From the NCBI RefSeq assembly GCF_009765355.1, contig NZ_VTHK01000044.1, positions 17,492-81,491 of the forward strand: a stretch of DNA of 64,000 nucleotides. Direction: 5' to 3'. This stretch comes from Amycolatopsis anabasis (lineage in GTDB: Bacteria > Actinomycetota > Actinomycetes > Mycobacteriales > Pseudonocardiaceae). Below, one piece after another: positions 1-9,100 of this stretch (the stretch's first letter is position 1; the number at the start of each line of letters is the position of its first letter). The notes under the pieces were generated by a model. That model worked only from the letters and a program-made list of their open reading frames with translations. It was not told the DNA's origin and ran no database searches. The position numbers and the translations under genes were made by a program.

Positions 1-3000
1 CTCGTCGAGCCAGATCTCCTCAGCCCCGGCGGGCGGCCATTCCGCGAGACCTCCGGTCGCTGGGACTCCCGCGGTCAGGACCCCGGTGGCGTGCCGCGTC
101 CAGGGATCTGCCGAGTCCGCCTGCCGGGAATGGACGCTGATCGGCCTTCGGCCCGAATCGTCGGCGCCGACCCGGATCTGCAGCTGCCGCCCGGTACCCT
201 CCGGAAGGGACAGTGGAGCATCCAGGGTCAGGGCGTCGATCCGGTCGCACCCGACCTCGGAGCCCGCCCGGAGCGCCAGTTCCAGCACGGCCGCGTCCAG
301 GTCTTCGGCGAGCCAGGAATGCGATCGCGCCGACAGCCGGCCGGTCAGCACCCAGCCGTCGCCCTCGGCCAGCCCCACCGCCGCGCCCAGCAGCGGGTGG
401 TCGGCCGCGCCCAGCCCGAGCCCGCCGGGATCGCCCGCGTCGGCCTCGGTGTCCTCCAACCAGTAACGCTGGCGCTGGAACGCGTACGTGGGCAGGTCCA
501 CGCGCCGCGCGCCCCATCCGGCGAACAGCGACGCCCAGTCCGGACTCACGCCGTCGACGTGGAGCCGGGTCAGCGCGCCGAGCACGGTTTCGACCTCCGG
601 CCGGTCCCGCCGCCCGGTCGCGACTGCCGTTTCCGCACCGGATTCCTGGGCGAGTGCGGTCAGCACCGCGTCCGGCCCCAACTCGACGAACCGGCGAACG
701 TCCTGGTCGGCCAGCCACCGCAGGCCGTCGTGGAACCGCACGGCTTCCCGGACGTGCCGGACCCAGTACTCGGCGTCGAGGGTGACCGGCTCACCGGTGA
801 CGTTGGAGACGATCGGGATGGCCGGATCGGCATAGCGCAGGGATTCCGCGACCCTGGCGAACTCGTCGAGCATCGGGTCCATCCGAGCCGAGTGGAAGGC
901 GTGGCTGACCTTGAGCCGCTTGGTCTTCCAGCCCTGCGAAAGCAGTTTCCCGGCGATGGCGAGGACGGCGTCCTCGTCGCCGGAGATGACCGTCGATTCC
1001 GGCCCGTTGACGGCCGCGACCGAGACGCGGTCGTCCAGCCACGGCAGCACCTGCTCTTCGGCCGCGCGAATCGACACCATCGCGCCGCCACCGGGAAGCG
1101 CCTGCATGAGGCGCCCCCGCGCGGCCACCAGCTTCGTCGCGTCGTCGAGGGTGAGCACACCGGCCACATGTGCCGCCGCGAGCTCGCCGATCGAATGCCC
1201 CAGCAGGTAGTCCGGTTTCAGGCCCCAGCTCTCCAGCAGCCGGAACAGCGCGACTTCGAACGCGAAGAGGGCGGTCTGGGTGAACACCGTCTGGTCCAGC
1301 GGTGCGGCGTCCCCAATGAACAGGGCCTCGGCGAACACGACCTCGGCGACCTTCCGATCGACGTGCCCGTCCAGCTGCGCGTCGAATCGCGCGCACACCG
1401 CGTCGAAACATTCCGCGAACACCGGGAACGCCTGGTACAGCTCGGATCCCATCCGGGCTCGCTGCGCACCCTGCCCGGAGAAAAGGAACGCGACCCCGCC
1501 CGAACCGGTCGCCCCCTGGACGGCTCCCCCCTCGCCACGGGCGATCGCCGCCAGCCCGGCGAGCAGTTCGGCCCGGTCGCCGACCACCGCTGCTCGGTGG
1601 GTGAAGGCGGACCGGGTGGTCGCCAGCGAAAATCCGACGTCGGCGATGGCCAGCTCCGGCCGTTCGTCCACATAGGACTGAAGTCGTTTCGCCTGCGCGC
1701 GCACCGCGGCTTCGGTCTTGCCCGCGAGCACCCAGGGCACCACCGGAACGTTCGGGGATTCAACCGGGTCAACGGCGGGTCCCTGTTCCAGTACGACGTG
1801 CGCGTTGGTCCCGCTGACCCCGAAGGAGGAGACTCCCGCTCGACGCGGGTGCCCGGTCTCGGGCCATGCCAGCGAGTCCGTCAGCAGTTCGACCGCGCCG
1901 GAGGACCAGTCGATATGCGGCGAGGGTTCGTCCACGTGCAACGTCTTCGGCAGCACGCCGTGCCGCATCGCCTGGACCGCCTTGATCACGCCGCCCACCC
2001 CGGCGGCGCCCAGGGTGTGGCCGATGTTCGACTTCAGCGAACCGAGCCACAGCGGACGGTCCCGCTCCTGGCCGTAGGTGGCGAGCAGGGCCTGTGCCTC
2101 GATCGGATCGCCCAGGGTGGTACCCGTGCCGTGCGCCTCCACCAGGTCCACGTCCTGCGGGCGCAACTGGGCCTTCGCCAGCGCCTGGCGGATCACCCGC
2201 TGCTGGGACGGCCCGTTCGGCGCGGTCAACCCGTTCGACGCGCCGTCCTGGTTGACCGCGGAACCGCGAATCACCGCCAGGACGTCGTGGCCGTTGCGCC
2301 GCGCGTCGGACAGCCGCTCGAGCACCACGACCCCGACGCCCTCGCCCCAGCTCGTGCCGTCCGCGGCCGCGGCGAATGACTTGCACCGGCCGTCCGCGGC
2401 CAGGCCGCGCTGGCGGCTGAACTCGATGAACGCCGACGGCGTGGACATGATCGTGACGCCGCCGGCCAACGCGAGCGAGCACTCGCCCGCGCGCAGCGCC
2501 TGGGCCGCGAGGTGCAGCGCCACCAGGGAGGACGAGCAGGCGGTGTCGACGGTGACCGTCGGGCCTTCCAGCCCGAACGTGTAGGCCACCCGGCCGGACA
2601 GCACGCTCGCGGCGCTGCCGTTGCCGAGGTATCCGGCGAGTTCCTCGGGAACCGTGCGCAGGCGGCTGGCGTAGTCGTTCGAAACGACCCCGGCGAAGAC
2701 ACCCGTCGGGCTGCCGCGCAGCGACACCGGGTCGATCCCCGCCCGCTCGACCGCTTCCCACGACACCTCCAGCAGGAGCCGCTGCTGGGGATCCATCGCG
2801 AGGGCCTCGCGCGGGCCGATCCCGAAGAAGCCGCCGTCGAACTCGGCGGCGTCGGCGACGAACCCGCCGTGCGTGGTGTAGCTCTTGCCGATCTTGTTCG
2901 GATCCGGGTCGTAGCAGCCCTCGACGTCCCAGCCTCGGTCGGCCGGGAACGGCGAGATCGCGTCCGTGCCGGACTCGACCAGGCGCCACAGATCCTCGGG

Positions 3001-3059
3001 CGAAGCCACCCCGCCGGGGTAGCGGCAGCTCATCCCGACGATCGCGATGGGCTCGTCCG
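1..3059 (-). other. PKS module 8: KS-AT(malonyl)-DH(defective)-..., incomplete
   Basis: The KS has its catalytic Cys and the AT has GHSIGE and HAFH (malonyl type). The DH begins normally (HPLLGAAVGLAEGDG) but reads WLAEDLDAAVLELALRAG where the HxxxGxxxxP motif should be, so the catalytic His is absent. KR and ACP, if present, lie beyond the left edge. Confidence 0.85.
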
Positions 3060-6000
3060 CGGCGACCGGGAGTGCCGCCGTCACTTCCCCGCCCCGGCCC
3101 AGCACCAGATCGACGAGGTGCCGGGCGAGCACCGCCGGGGTGGGGTAGTCGAAGACCAGCGTCGCCGGGAGCGGCACTCCGGCCGCCTCGTGCAGCAGGT
3201 TGCGGAACTCGACCGCGGTCATCGAGTCGAAGCCGAGCTGTTCGAAGGGCTGGTCCGGTTCGATGCCGTCGATCGAAGGGTGGCCGAGCACCGTCGCCGC
3301 GCCGCGCCGGACCAGGTCCAGGACGGTCCGCCGCCGCTCGTTTTCGTCCAGGTCGCCGAGGCGGAGCGCCAGTGCCGGTTCGGCGACCTCGGTTCCGGAG
3401 TCCGGACGTTCCGGCTCGACCGGCCGGACCGGCTCGAGTCGGACGTCCGGCCAGAACCGCTTGCGCTGGAAGGCATAGGTCGGCAGCTCGACGGTACGGC
3501 CGCCGGATTCGGCGAGGACCGCGGACCAGTCGACGCCCACCCCGGCGGCGTGCAACCGGCCCAGCGCGACCAGTGCCGTGGTGGGCTCCGGCCGGTCCCG
3601 GCGGCAGGCGGGGACCAGCACCGGGGGCGCGTCCTCGTCGGCGTCGGCGAGGCATTCCTGGGTCATCGCGGTCAGCACGGCGTCGGGCCCGAGTTCGAGG
3701 AACCGGGTCACTCCCTGGCCGTGCGCCCAGCGGACGCCGTCTCGGAACCGCACGGTGTCCCGGACGTGGCGCACCCAGTAGTCGGCCGAGAACTCGGTGA
3801 CCGGCTCGCCGGTCCGGTTGGACACGATCCGCAGGCGCGGTCGTTCGTAGGTCAGTTCCGCCGCGGTCCGGCGGAAGTCGGCCAGCATGGGGTCCATTAA
3901 TGGCGAGTGGAACGCGTGCGACACGGAAAGCCGCTTCACCTTCCGACCCGCGCGCTCCCAGTGCTCGGCGATCTCCAGTGCCGCTTCCTCGTCGCCCGAG
4001 ACCACCGTCGCTTGTGGACCGTTCACGGCCGCGATCGACACCCGGTCGTTCAGCAGCGGGCGGACCTCGTCCTCGGTGGCTCGGAGTGAGACCATGGCAC
4101 CACCCGAGGGGAGCGCCTGCATCAACCGGCCTCGCGCCGCCACCAGCCGGGCGGCGTCCGCGAGCGACAGCACACCGGCCACGTGCGCGGCGGCGAGTTC
4201 GCCGATCGAATGCCCGACCAGGAAGTCCGGGCGCACGCCCCAGTGCTCGGTCAGCCGGAACAGCGCGACCTCGAAGGCGAACAACCCGGCCTGGGTGAAC
4301 ACCGTCTGGTGCGCCAGCTCCGAATCGAGCGCGGCGCGCAGGGGCCGGTCGAGATGCCGGTTCAGCTCGGCGGCCGCGTTGTCGAACGCCGCGGCGAAGA
4401 CCGGGAATTCCAGCGCCAGTTCGCGCCCCATCCCGGCGCGCTGGCAACCCTGCCCGGAGAACAGGAAGGCCACTCCGCCCGCCCCGGCCGCTCCCCGGGC
4501 CGCGGTCGGTGCCGCCTCGCCCCGCGCCACCGCCGCCAGGCCGTCCCGGAGTTCCGCCCGGGTCCGGCCGACCACGACCGCCCGGTGCTCCAGGGCGGCC
4601 CGGGTCCGGACCAGGGACACCGCGACATCCGCCGTGCCCAGGTCTTCCGTCCGGGAGTGCAGCCGCTCCGCCTGTGCCCGCAGCGCCGCCGCGCTCCGGG
4701 CCGAGAGCACCCAGGGCAGCAGCCCGGTGGTCTCGGTCGCGGGTGCGGCGGGCTCCTCCGGAACGTGTTCGAGAATCACGTGCGCGTTGGTGCCGCTGAT
4801 GCCGAAGGACGAAACCCCGGCTCGGCGCGGATGCGCGAGCTCGGGCCAGTTCCGCGGCTCGGTCAGCAGCTCGACCGCGCCGCCGGCCCAGTCGATGTGC
4901 CGGGACGGCTCGTCCACGTGCAACGTCTTCGGCAGCACGCCGTGCCGCATGGCCTCGACCATCTTGATCACCCCGGCCACCCCGGCGGCGGCCTGCGCGT
5001 GCCCGATGTTCGACTTCAGCGATCCCAGCCACAGCGGATGGTCCCGGTGCTGGCCGTAGGTCGCGAGCAACGCGTGCGCTTCGATCGGATCGCCCAGCGA
5101 GGTCCCGGTCCCGTGCGCCTCGACGGCGTCCACATCACACGGTTCCAGCCGGGCGTTCGCCAGGGCCTGGCGGATGACGGCTTCCTGGGCGGGACCGTTC
5201 GGCGCGGTCAGCCCGTTCGACGCGCCGTCGGAGTTCACCGCCGAACCGCGCACGACCGCCAGCACCCGGTGACCGTTGCGCCGCGCGTCCGACAGCCGTT
5301 CCACCAGCAGCACGCCCACCCCTTCGGCGAACCCGGTCCCGTCCGCCGCCGAGGCGAATGCCTTGCACCGGAAGTCGGGCGCCATCCCGCCTTGCCGCTG
5401 GAACGCGACCAGCCCGTCGGGCATGCACACCACCGACACCCCGCCGACCAGCGCCAGCGAGCATTCGCTCGCCCGCAGGGCCTGGGTCGCCAGGTGCAGC
5501 GCCACCAGCGACGACGAGCACGCGGTGTCCACGGTCACCGTCGGCCCTTCGAACCCGAAGGCGTAGGCCAGCCGGCCGGACATGACGCTCGCGCTGGTGC
5601 TGGTCGCCAGGTAGCCGTCGCTCTGCGCGGCCCGGGTCAGCAGGCCGAGGTAGTCCTGCCCGTGCGTGCCGACGAACACGCCGGTCCGGCTGCCGCGCAA
5701 CGCGGTCGGGTCCAGCCCGGCCCGTTCGAACGCCTCCCAGCCGACCTCGAGCAGCAGCCGCTGCTGCGGATCCATCGCCAGCGCTTCCCGGGGTGAGATC
5801 CCGAAGAACGCCGCGTCGAAGTCCCCCGCGTCCGGGAGGAAGCCGCCCTGACCCGGCTGGTCCCAGCCGCGGTCCGCCGGAAAGTCCGTGATGGCGTCGG
5901 TGCCGGAGTCGACCAACCGCCACAGGTCCTCCGGCGAGGCGACGTCGCCGGGGAAGCGGCAGCTCATGCCGACAATGGCGATCGGCTCGTGCGAGGCGTC

Positions 6001-6090
6001 GGCGAGCCGCTGGTTGCGCGCCCGGAGCCGGTCGATCTCCTTGAGCGAGTCGCGCAGTGCCTCGACAACCTGCTCGGTCGACGCGTCCAT
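1..6090 (-). CDS. Type I PKS E, modules 7 and 8 (3' end outside window)
   Basis: Modular PKS with 2030 codons visible, still open at the window edge. ATG at 6090 follows AAGGAG; PKS D stops 23 bp upstream. The N-terminus is a coiled-coil docking helix (EALRDSLKEIDRLRARNQRL). Order: KS7 (Cys in DTACSSSL near residue 190), AT7 (GHSIGE near 627, HAFH near 724), ACP7 (GFDS near 954), KS8 (from about 1013, Cys near 1183), AT8 (GHSIGE near 1630, HAFH near 1730), and a DH8 start that lacks its catalytic His. Both ATs carry malonyl-type motifs. Module 7 has no reductive domains, so it should leave a beta-keto group. KS7 lacks about 15 residues between GWD and GGFL. One Leu codon after HAFH is TTA (3898-3900). 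No thioesterase is visible. The domain calls are firm; later modules are unknown. Confidence 0.95.
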   Translation of the reverse strand, partial: MDASTEQVVEALRDSLKEIDRLRARNQRLADASHEPIAIVGMSCRFPGDVASPEDLWRLVDSGTDAITDFPADRGWDQPGQGGFLPDAGDFDAAFFGISPREALAMDPQQRLLLEVGWEAFERAGLDPTALRGSRTGVFVGTHGQDYLGLLTRAAQSDGYLATSTSASVMSGRLAYAFGFEGPTVTVDTACSSSLVALHLATQALRASECSLALVGGVSVVCMPDGLVAFQRQGGMAPDFRCKAFASAADGTGFAEGVGVLLVERLSDARRNGHRVLAVVRGSAVNSDGASNGLTAPNGPAQEAVIRQALANARLEPCDVDAVEAHGTGTSLGDPIEAHALLATYGQHRDHPLWLGSLKSNIGHAQAAAGVAGVIKMVEAMRHGVLPKTLHVDEPSRHIDWAGGAVELLTEPRNWPELAHPRRAGVSSFGISGTNAHVILEHVPEEPAAPATETTGLLPWVLSARSAAALRAQAERLHSRTEDLGTADVAVSLVRTRAALEHRAVVVGRTRAELRDGLAAVARGEAAPTAARGAAGAGGVAFLFSGQGCQRAGMGRELALEFPVFAAAFDNAAAELNRHLDRPLRAALDSELAHQTVFTQAGLFAFEVALFRLTEHWGVRPDFLVGHSIGELAAAHVAGVLSLADAARLVAARGRLMQALPSGGAMVSLRATEDEVRPLLNDRVSIAAVNGPQATVVSGDEEAALEIAEHWERAGRKVKRLSVSHAFHSPLMDPMLADFRRTAAELTYERPRLRIVSNRTGEPVTEFSADYWVRHVRDTVRFRDGVRWAHGQGVTRFLELGPDAVLTAMTQECLADADEDAPPVLVPACRRDRPEPTTALVALGRLHAAGVGVDWSAVLAESGGRTVELPTYAFQRKRFWPDVRLEPVRPVEPERPDSGTEVAEPALALRLGDLDENERRRTVLDLVRRGAATVLGHPSIDGIEPDQPFEQLGFDSMTAVEFRNLLHEAAGVPLPATLVFDYPTPAVLARHLVDLVLGRGGEVTAALPVAADEPIAIVGMSCRYPGGVASPEDLWRLVESGTDAISPFPADRGWDVEGCYDPDPNKIGKSYTTHGGFVADAAEFDGGFFGIGPREALAMDPQQRLLLEVSWEAVERAGIDPVSLRGSPTGVFAGVVSNDYASRLRTVPEELAGYLGNGSAASVLSGRVAYTFGLEGPTVTVDTACSSSLVALHLAAQALRAGECSLALAGGVTIMSTPSAFIEFSRQRGLAADGRCKSFAAAADGTSWGEGVGVVVLERLSDARRNGHDVLAVIRGSAVNQDGASNGLTAPNGPSQQRVIRQALAKAQLRPQDVDLVEAHGTGTTLGDPIEAQALLATYGQERDRPLWLGSLKSNIGHTLGAAGVGGVIKAVQAMRHGVLPKTLHVDEPSPHIDWSSGAVELLTDSLAWPETGHPRRAGVSSFGVSGTNAHVVLEQGPAVDPVESPNVPVVPWVLAGKTEAAVRAQAKRLQSYVDERPELAIADVGFSLATTRSAFTHRAAVVGDRAELLAGLAAIARGEGGAVQGATGSGGVAFLFSGQGAQRARMGSELYQAFPVFAECFDAVCARFDAQLDGHVDRKVAEVVFAEALFIGDAAPLDQTVFTQTALFAFEVALFRLLESWGLKPDYLLGHSIGELAAAHVAGVLTLDDATKLVAARGRLMQALPGGGAMVSIRAAEEQVLPWLDDRVSVAAVNGPESTVISGDEDAVLAIAGKLLSQGWKTKRLKVSHAFHSARMDPMLDEFARVAESLRYADPAIPIVSNVTGEPVTLDAEYWVRHVREAVRFHDGLRWLADQDVRRFVELGPDAVLTALAQESGAETAVATGRRDRPEVETVLGALTRLHVDGVSPDWASLFAGWGARRVDLPTYAFQRQRYWLEDTEADAGDPGGLGLGAADHPLLGAAVGLAEGDGWVLTGRLSARSHSWLAEDLDAAVLELALRAGSEVGCDRIDALTLDAPLSLPEGTGRQLQIRVGADDSGRRPISVHSRQADSADPWTRHATGVLTAGVPATGGLAEWPPAGAEEIWLDE
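3060..6090 (-). other. PKS module 7: KS-AT(malonyl)-ACP
   Basis: A minimal extension module. After the AT and the post-AT linker (TYAFQRKRFWP) the sequence goes almost directly to an ACP with GFDSMTAVEF; there is no DH, ER or KR. It should add a C2 unit and leave the carbonyl formed on the module 6 chain unreduced. Boundaries are approximate. Confidence 0.9.
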
Positions 6091-6113
6091 CCTGCTCCTT
6101 CCAGATTCCTTAG

Positions 6114-9100
6114 TCAGGAGCCGAGGCTCTGCTGCGCCCTGCTCAGCAGGCCCTGGACATCCAGTGCGTCGATCGCGTTCTCGTCGGTGGCCGGTTCGGT
6201 GGCCGGCGCGGAGGACAGCCGCAGCAGCGTCTCGACCAGCCCGGCTTCGCGGATGCTGCGCGCGGAGATCGTCGTGAGCAGGCGTTCGATCTCGGCGTCG
6301 CTGCGGTCCACGGCCACCTCGGCCGGGGAGTCCGGCACCAGATCCGTCACCAGGCGCCGGGCGAGTTCGGCCGGGGTCGGGTAGTCGAAGATCAACGTCG
6401 CCCGCAGTTTCAGCCCGGTGGCCGCGGTGAGCCGGTTGCGCAGTTCCAGCGAGGTGAGCGAGTCGAACCCGAGATCCTTGAACGGCCGGTCCGGTTCGAC
6501 CCCCGCGGCCGAGGCGTGTCCCAGCACCGCTGCCGCGTTTCCCCGCACCAGGTCGAGGACCGCCCGCTCACGTTCCTCTTCGGACAGTCCGGGCAGCCGG
6601 GACGCCCAGGAGGAATCGCTCGACGGCTCCCCGGCGGTCCGTCGTGTGCGGGTTCGGACCAGGCCCCGGAACAGCGGTGGCAGCGACACGCCTTGCCCGC
6701 GCAGGGCGGCGAGGTCCATCCGCACCGGGACCAGGACGGGTTCGGCCATGTCCTGAGCGGTGTCGAACAGCCGCAGAGCCTCCTCTGTGGACAGTGCGAC
6801 GGCACCGCTGCGAGTCATCCGGGACAGGTCGCTCTCGTCCAGGCCCGCGGTGAGTCCGCTGCGTTCGGCCCACAGTCCCCAGGCGAGTGAGGTCGCGGGC
6901 AGCCCCCGGGTCCGCCGGTACCCGGCCAGCGCGTCCAGGAACGCGTTGGCGGCGGAGTAGTTGCCCTGCCCCGGCGAGCCGAAGGTGGCCGCGCCGGACG
7001 AGAACAGCGCGAACATCGACAGGTCCAGCCCGCGGGTCAGCTCGTGCAGGTTCAGCGCGCCACCGACCTTGGGCCGCAGCACCTGCTCGACCCGCTCCGG
7101 GGTCAGCGATCCGATCACCGCGTCGGCCAGAACCCCGGCGGTGTGCACCACGCCGGTCAGCGGCCGGTCCTCCGGGATTCCGGCCAGCAACTCGGCGAGG
7201 GCCTCGCGATCGGCCACGTCGCAGGCCGCGAACGTGACCTGGGCGCCCAGTGCGGTGAGCTCCGCGGCCAGATCGGCCGGGGCGCGGCCGCTGCGGCTGG
7301 CCAGCACCAGGTGCCGGATGCCGTGCTCGGTGACCAGATGCCGGGCGACCAGGCCCGCGAGCGTTCCCGAACCGCCGGTGACCAGGACCGTCCCCTGTGG
7401 ACTCGGGCGCTGCGGGAAGGTCAACACCAGCTTGCCGACATGCTTGGCCTGGCTCAGGAATCGGAATACCTGCGGGGCGAGGCGGATGTCCCAGGCACGC
7501 AACGGCAGTGGCCGCAGCACACCCCGTTCGAACAGGTCACCCAGTTCGGTGAGCATCTCCTGGATGCGTTCAAGACCAGCCTCCTGCAGGTCGTAGGCCC
7601 GATAGGTGACTCCGGGGTGGTCGGCGGCCACCTGCTCGGGCGCCCGCTTGTCGGTCTTGCCCATCTCCAGGAACCGGCCGCCGCGGGGCAGCAGCCGCAG
7701 CGAGGTGTCCACGAAGTCGCGGGCCAGGGAGTTCAGCACCACATCGAACCCGCGCCCCGCGGTCACGTCGAGGAACTTGCCGGCGAAGTCGAGGGAGCGC
7801 GACGAGGCGAGGTGATCGTCGTCGAACCCGTTGGCGCGCAGGGCATCCCACTTCCCTTCGCTGGCCGTCGCCGACACCTCGGCACCCAGGTGCCGGGCGA
7901 GTTGCACGGCGGCCATGCCGACGCCACCCGCCGCGGCGTGCACGAGGAGCGACTCGCCCGGCCGCAAACCGGCCAGGTCCACCAGCCCGTAGTAGGCGGT
8001 GAGGAACGCGATCGGCACGGTGGCCGCTTCGGCGAAGGTCAACCCGGCCGGGACGCGGGTCATCATCCGGTGGTCCGCGACCGCGATGGGACCGAACGAT
8101 CCGGCGATCGCGCCCATCACCCGGTCGCCGGGTGCGAGGCCGGTCACGCCCGCGCCGACCTCCAGAACGACCCCGGCGGCCTCACCGCCGAACGACCCCT
8201 CGCCGAGCGAGAGCCCGAGCCCGTAGAGCACGTCGCGGAAGTTCAGCCCGGCGGCGCGGACCTCGACCCGGACCTGACCGGGGCGCAGGGGTTCGAGCAC
8301 CTCGGGGCATTCGGCCAGGACGAGGTTGTCGAAGGTGCCGGTGGTGGGAATGTCCAGCCGCCACGCGGGCGCGTCCGGCGGGACGAGCGTTTCCCCGGGA
8401 TCCGGCCGGGCCAGCCGGGCCGCCGAGATCGTCCCGGAGCGGATCGCGAGCTGCGGCTCCCCGGTGGCCACCGCGGCGGTCAGCAGCCCCGCGGACGCCT
8501 CGGGCGTATCGATGTCCACCAGGACGAACCGGTCGGGGTTCTCCGACTGGGCGGAACGCACCAGGCCCCACAGCGGGGCGTGCACCAGGTCCGGCTCGCC
8601 GTCGTCGGGGGACGCGGCGACCGCGTTCCGCGTCACCAGCACCAGCCGGGAAGCCGCGAACCGGTCGTCGTCCAGCCAGGATCGCAGCAGCGCCAGCGTT
8701 TCGTCGACCGCGGCCCGCACGGCGGTGCCCACCGCGGCGGCGGACTCCGGCGAGTACTCGGCCACCACCACGTCCGGAACCGAATCGCCTGGAACGGCGG
8801 CGAGATCCGGGAAAACCTCGGTGAGGCCGAGCCCCAGGCGGTCCTCGCCCAGCAGCGCCCATCGGCCGGTGGGCTGACCGGCGGGGACAGGTATCCAATC
8901 GACCCGGTACAGCGACCCCCCGTCCCCGGCGCGGGCGGCGCGCAGTTGCTCGGTGGACATCGGGCGGACGATCAGCGAATCCACCGACGCGACCGGGGCA
9001 CCGGTCTCGTCCGCGACCCGCACCGAAATCCCGTCCGGACCGGACGGCGCCAGCCGGACCCGCAGGCTGGCGGCACCCGAGGCGTACAGGCTCAGCCCTT

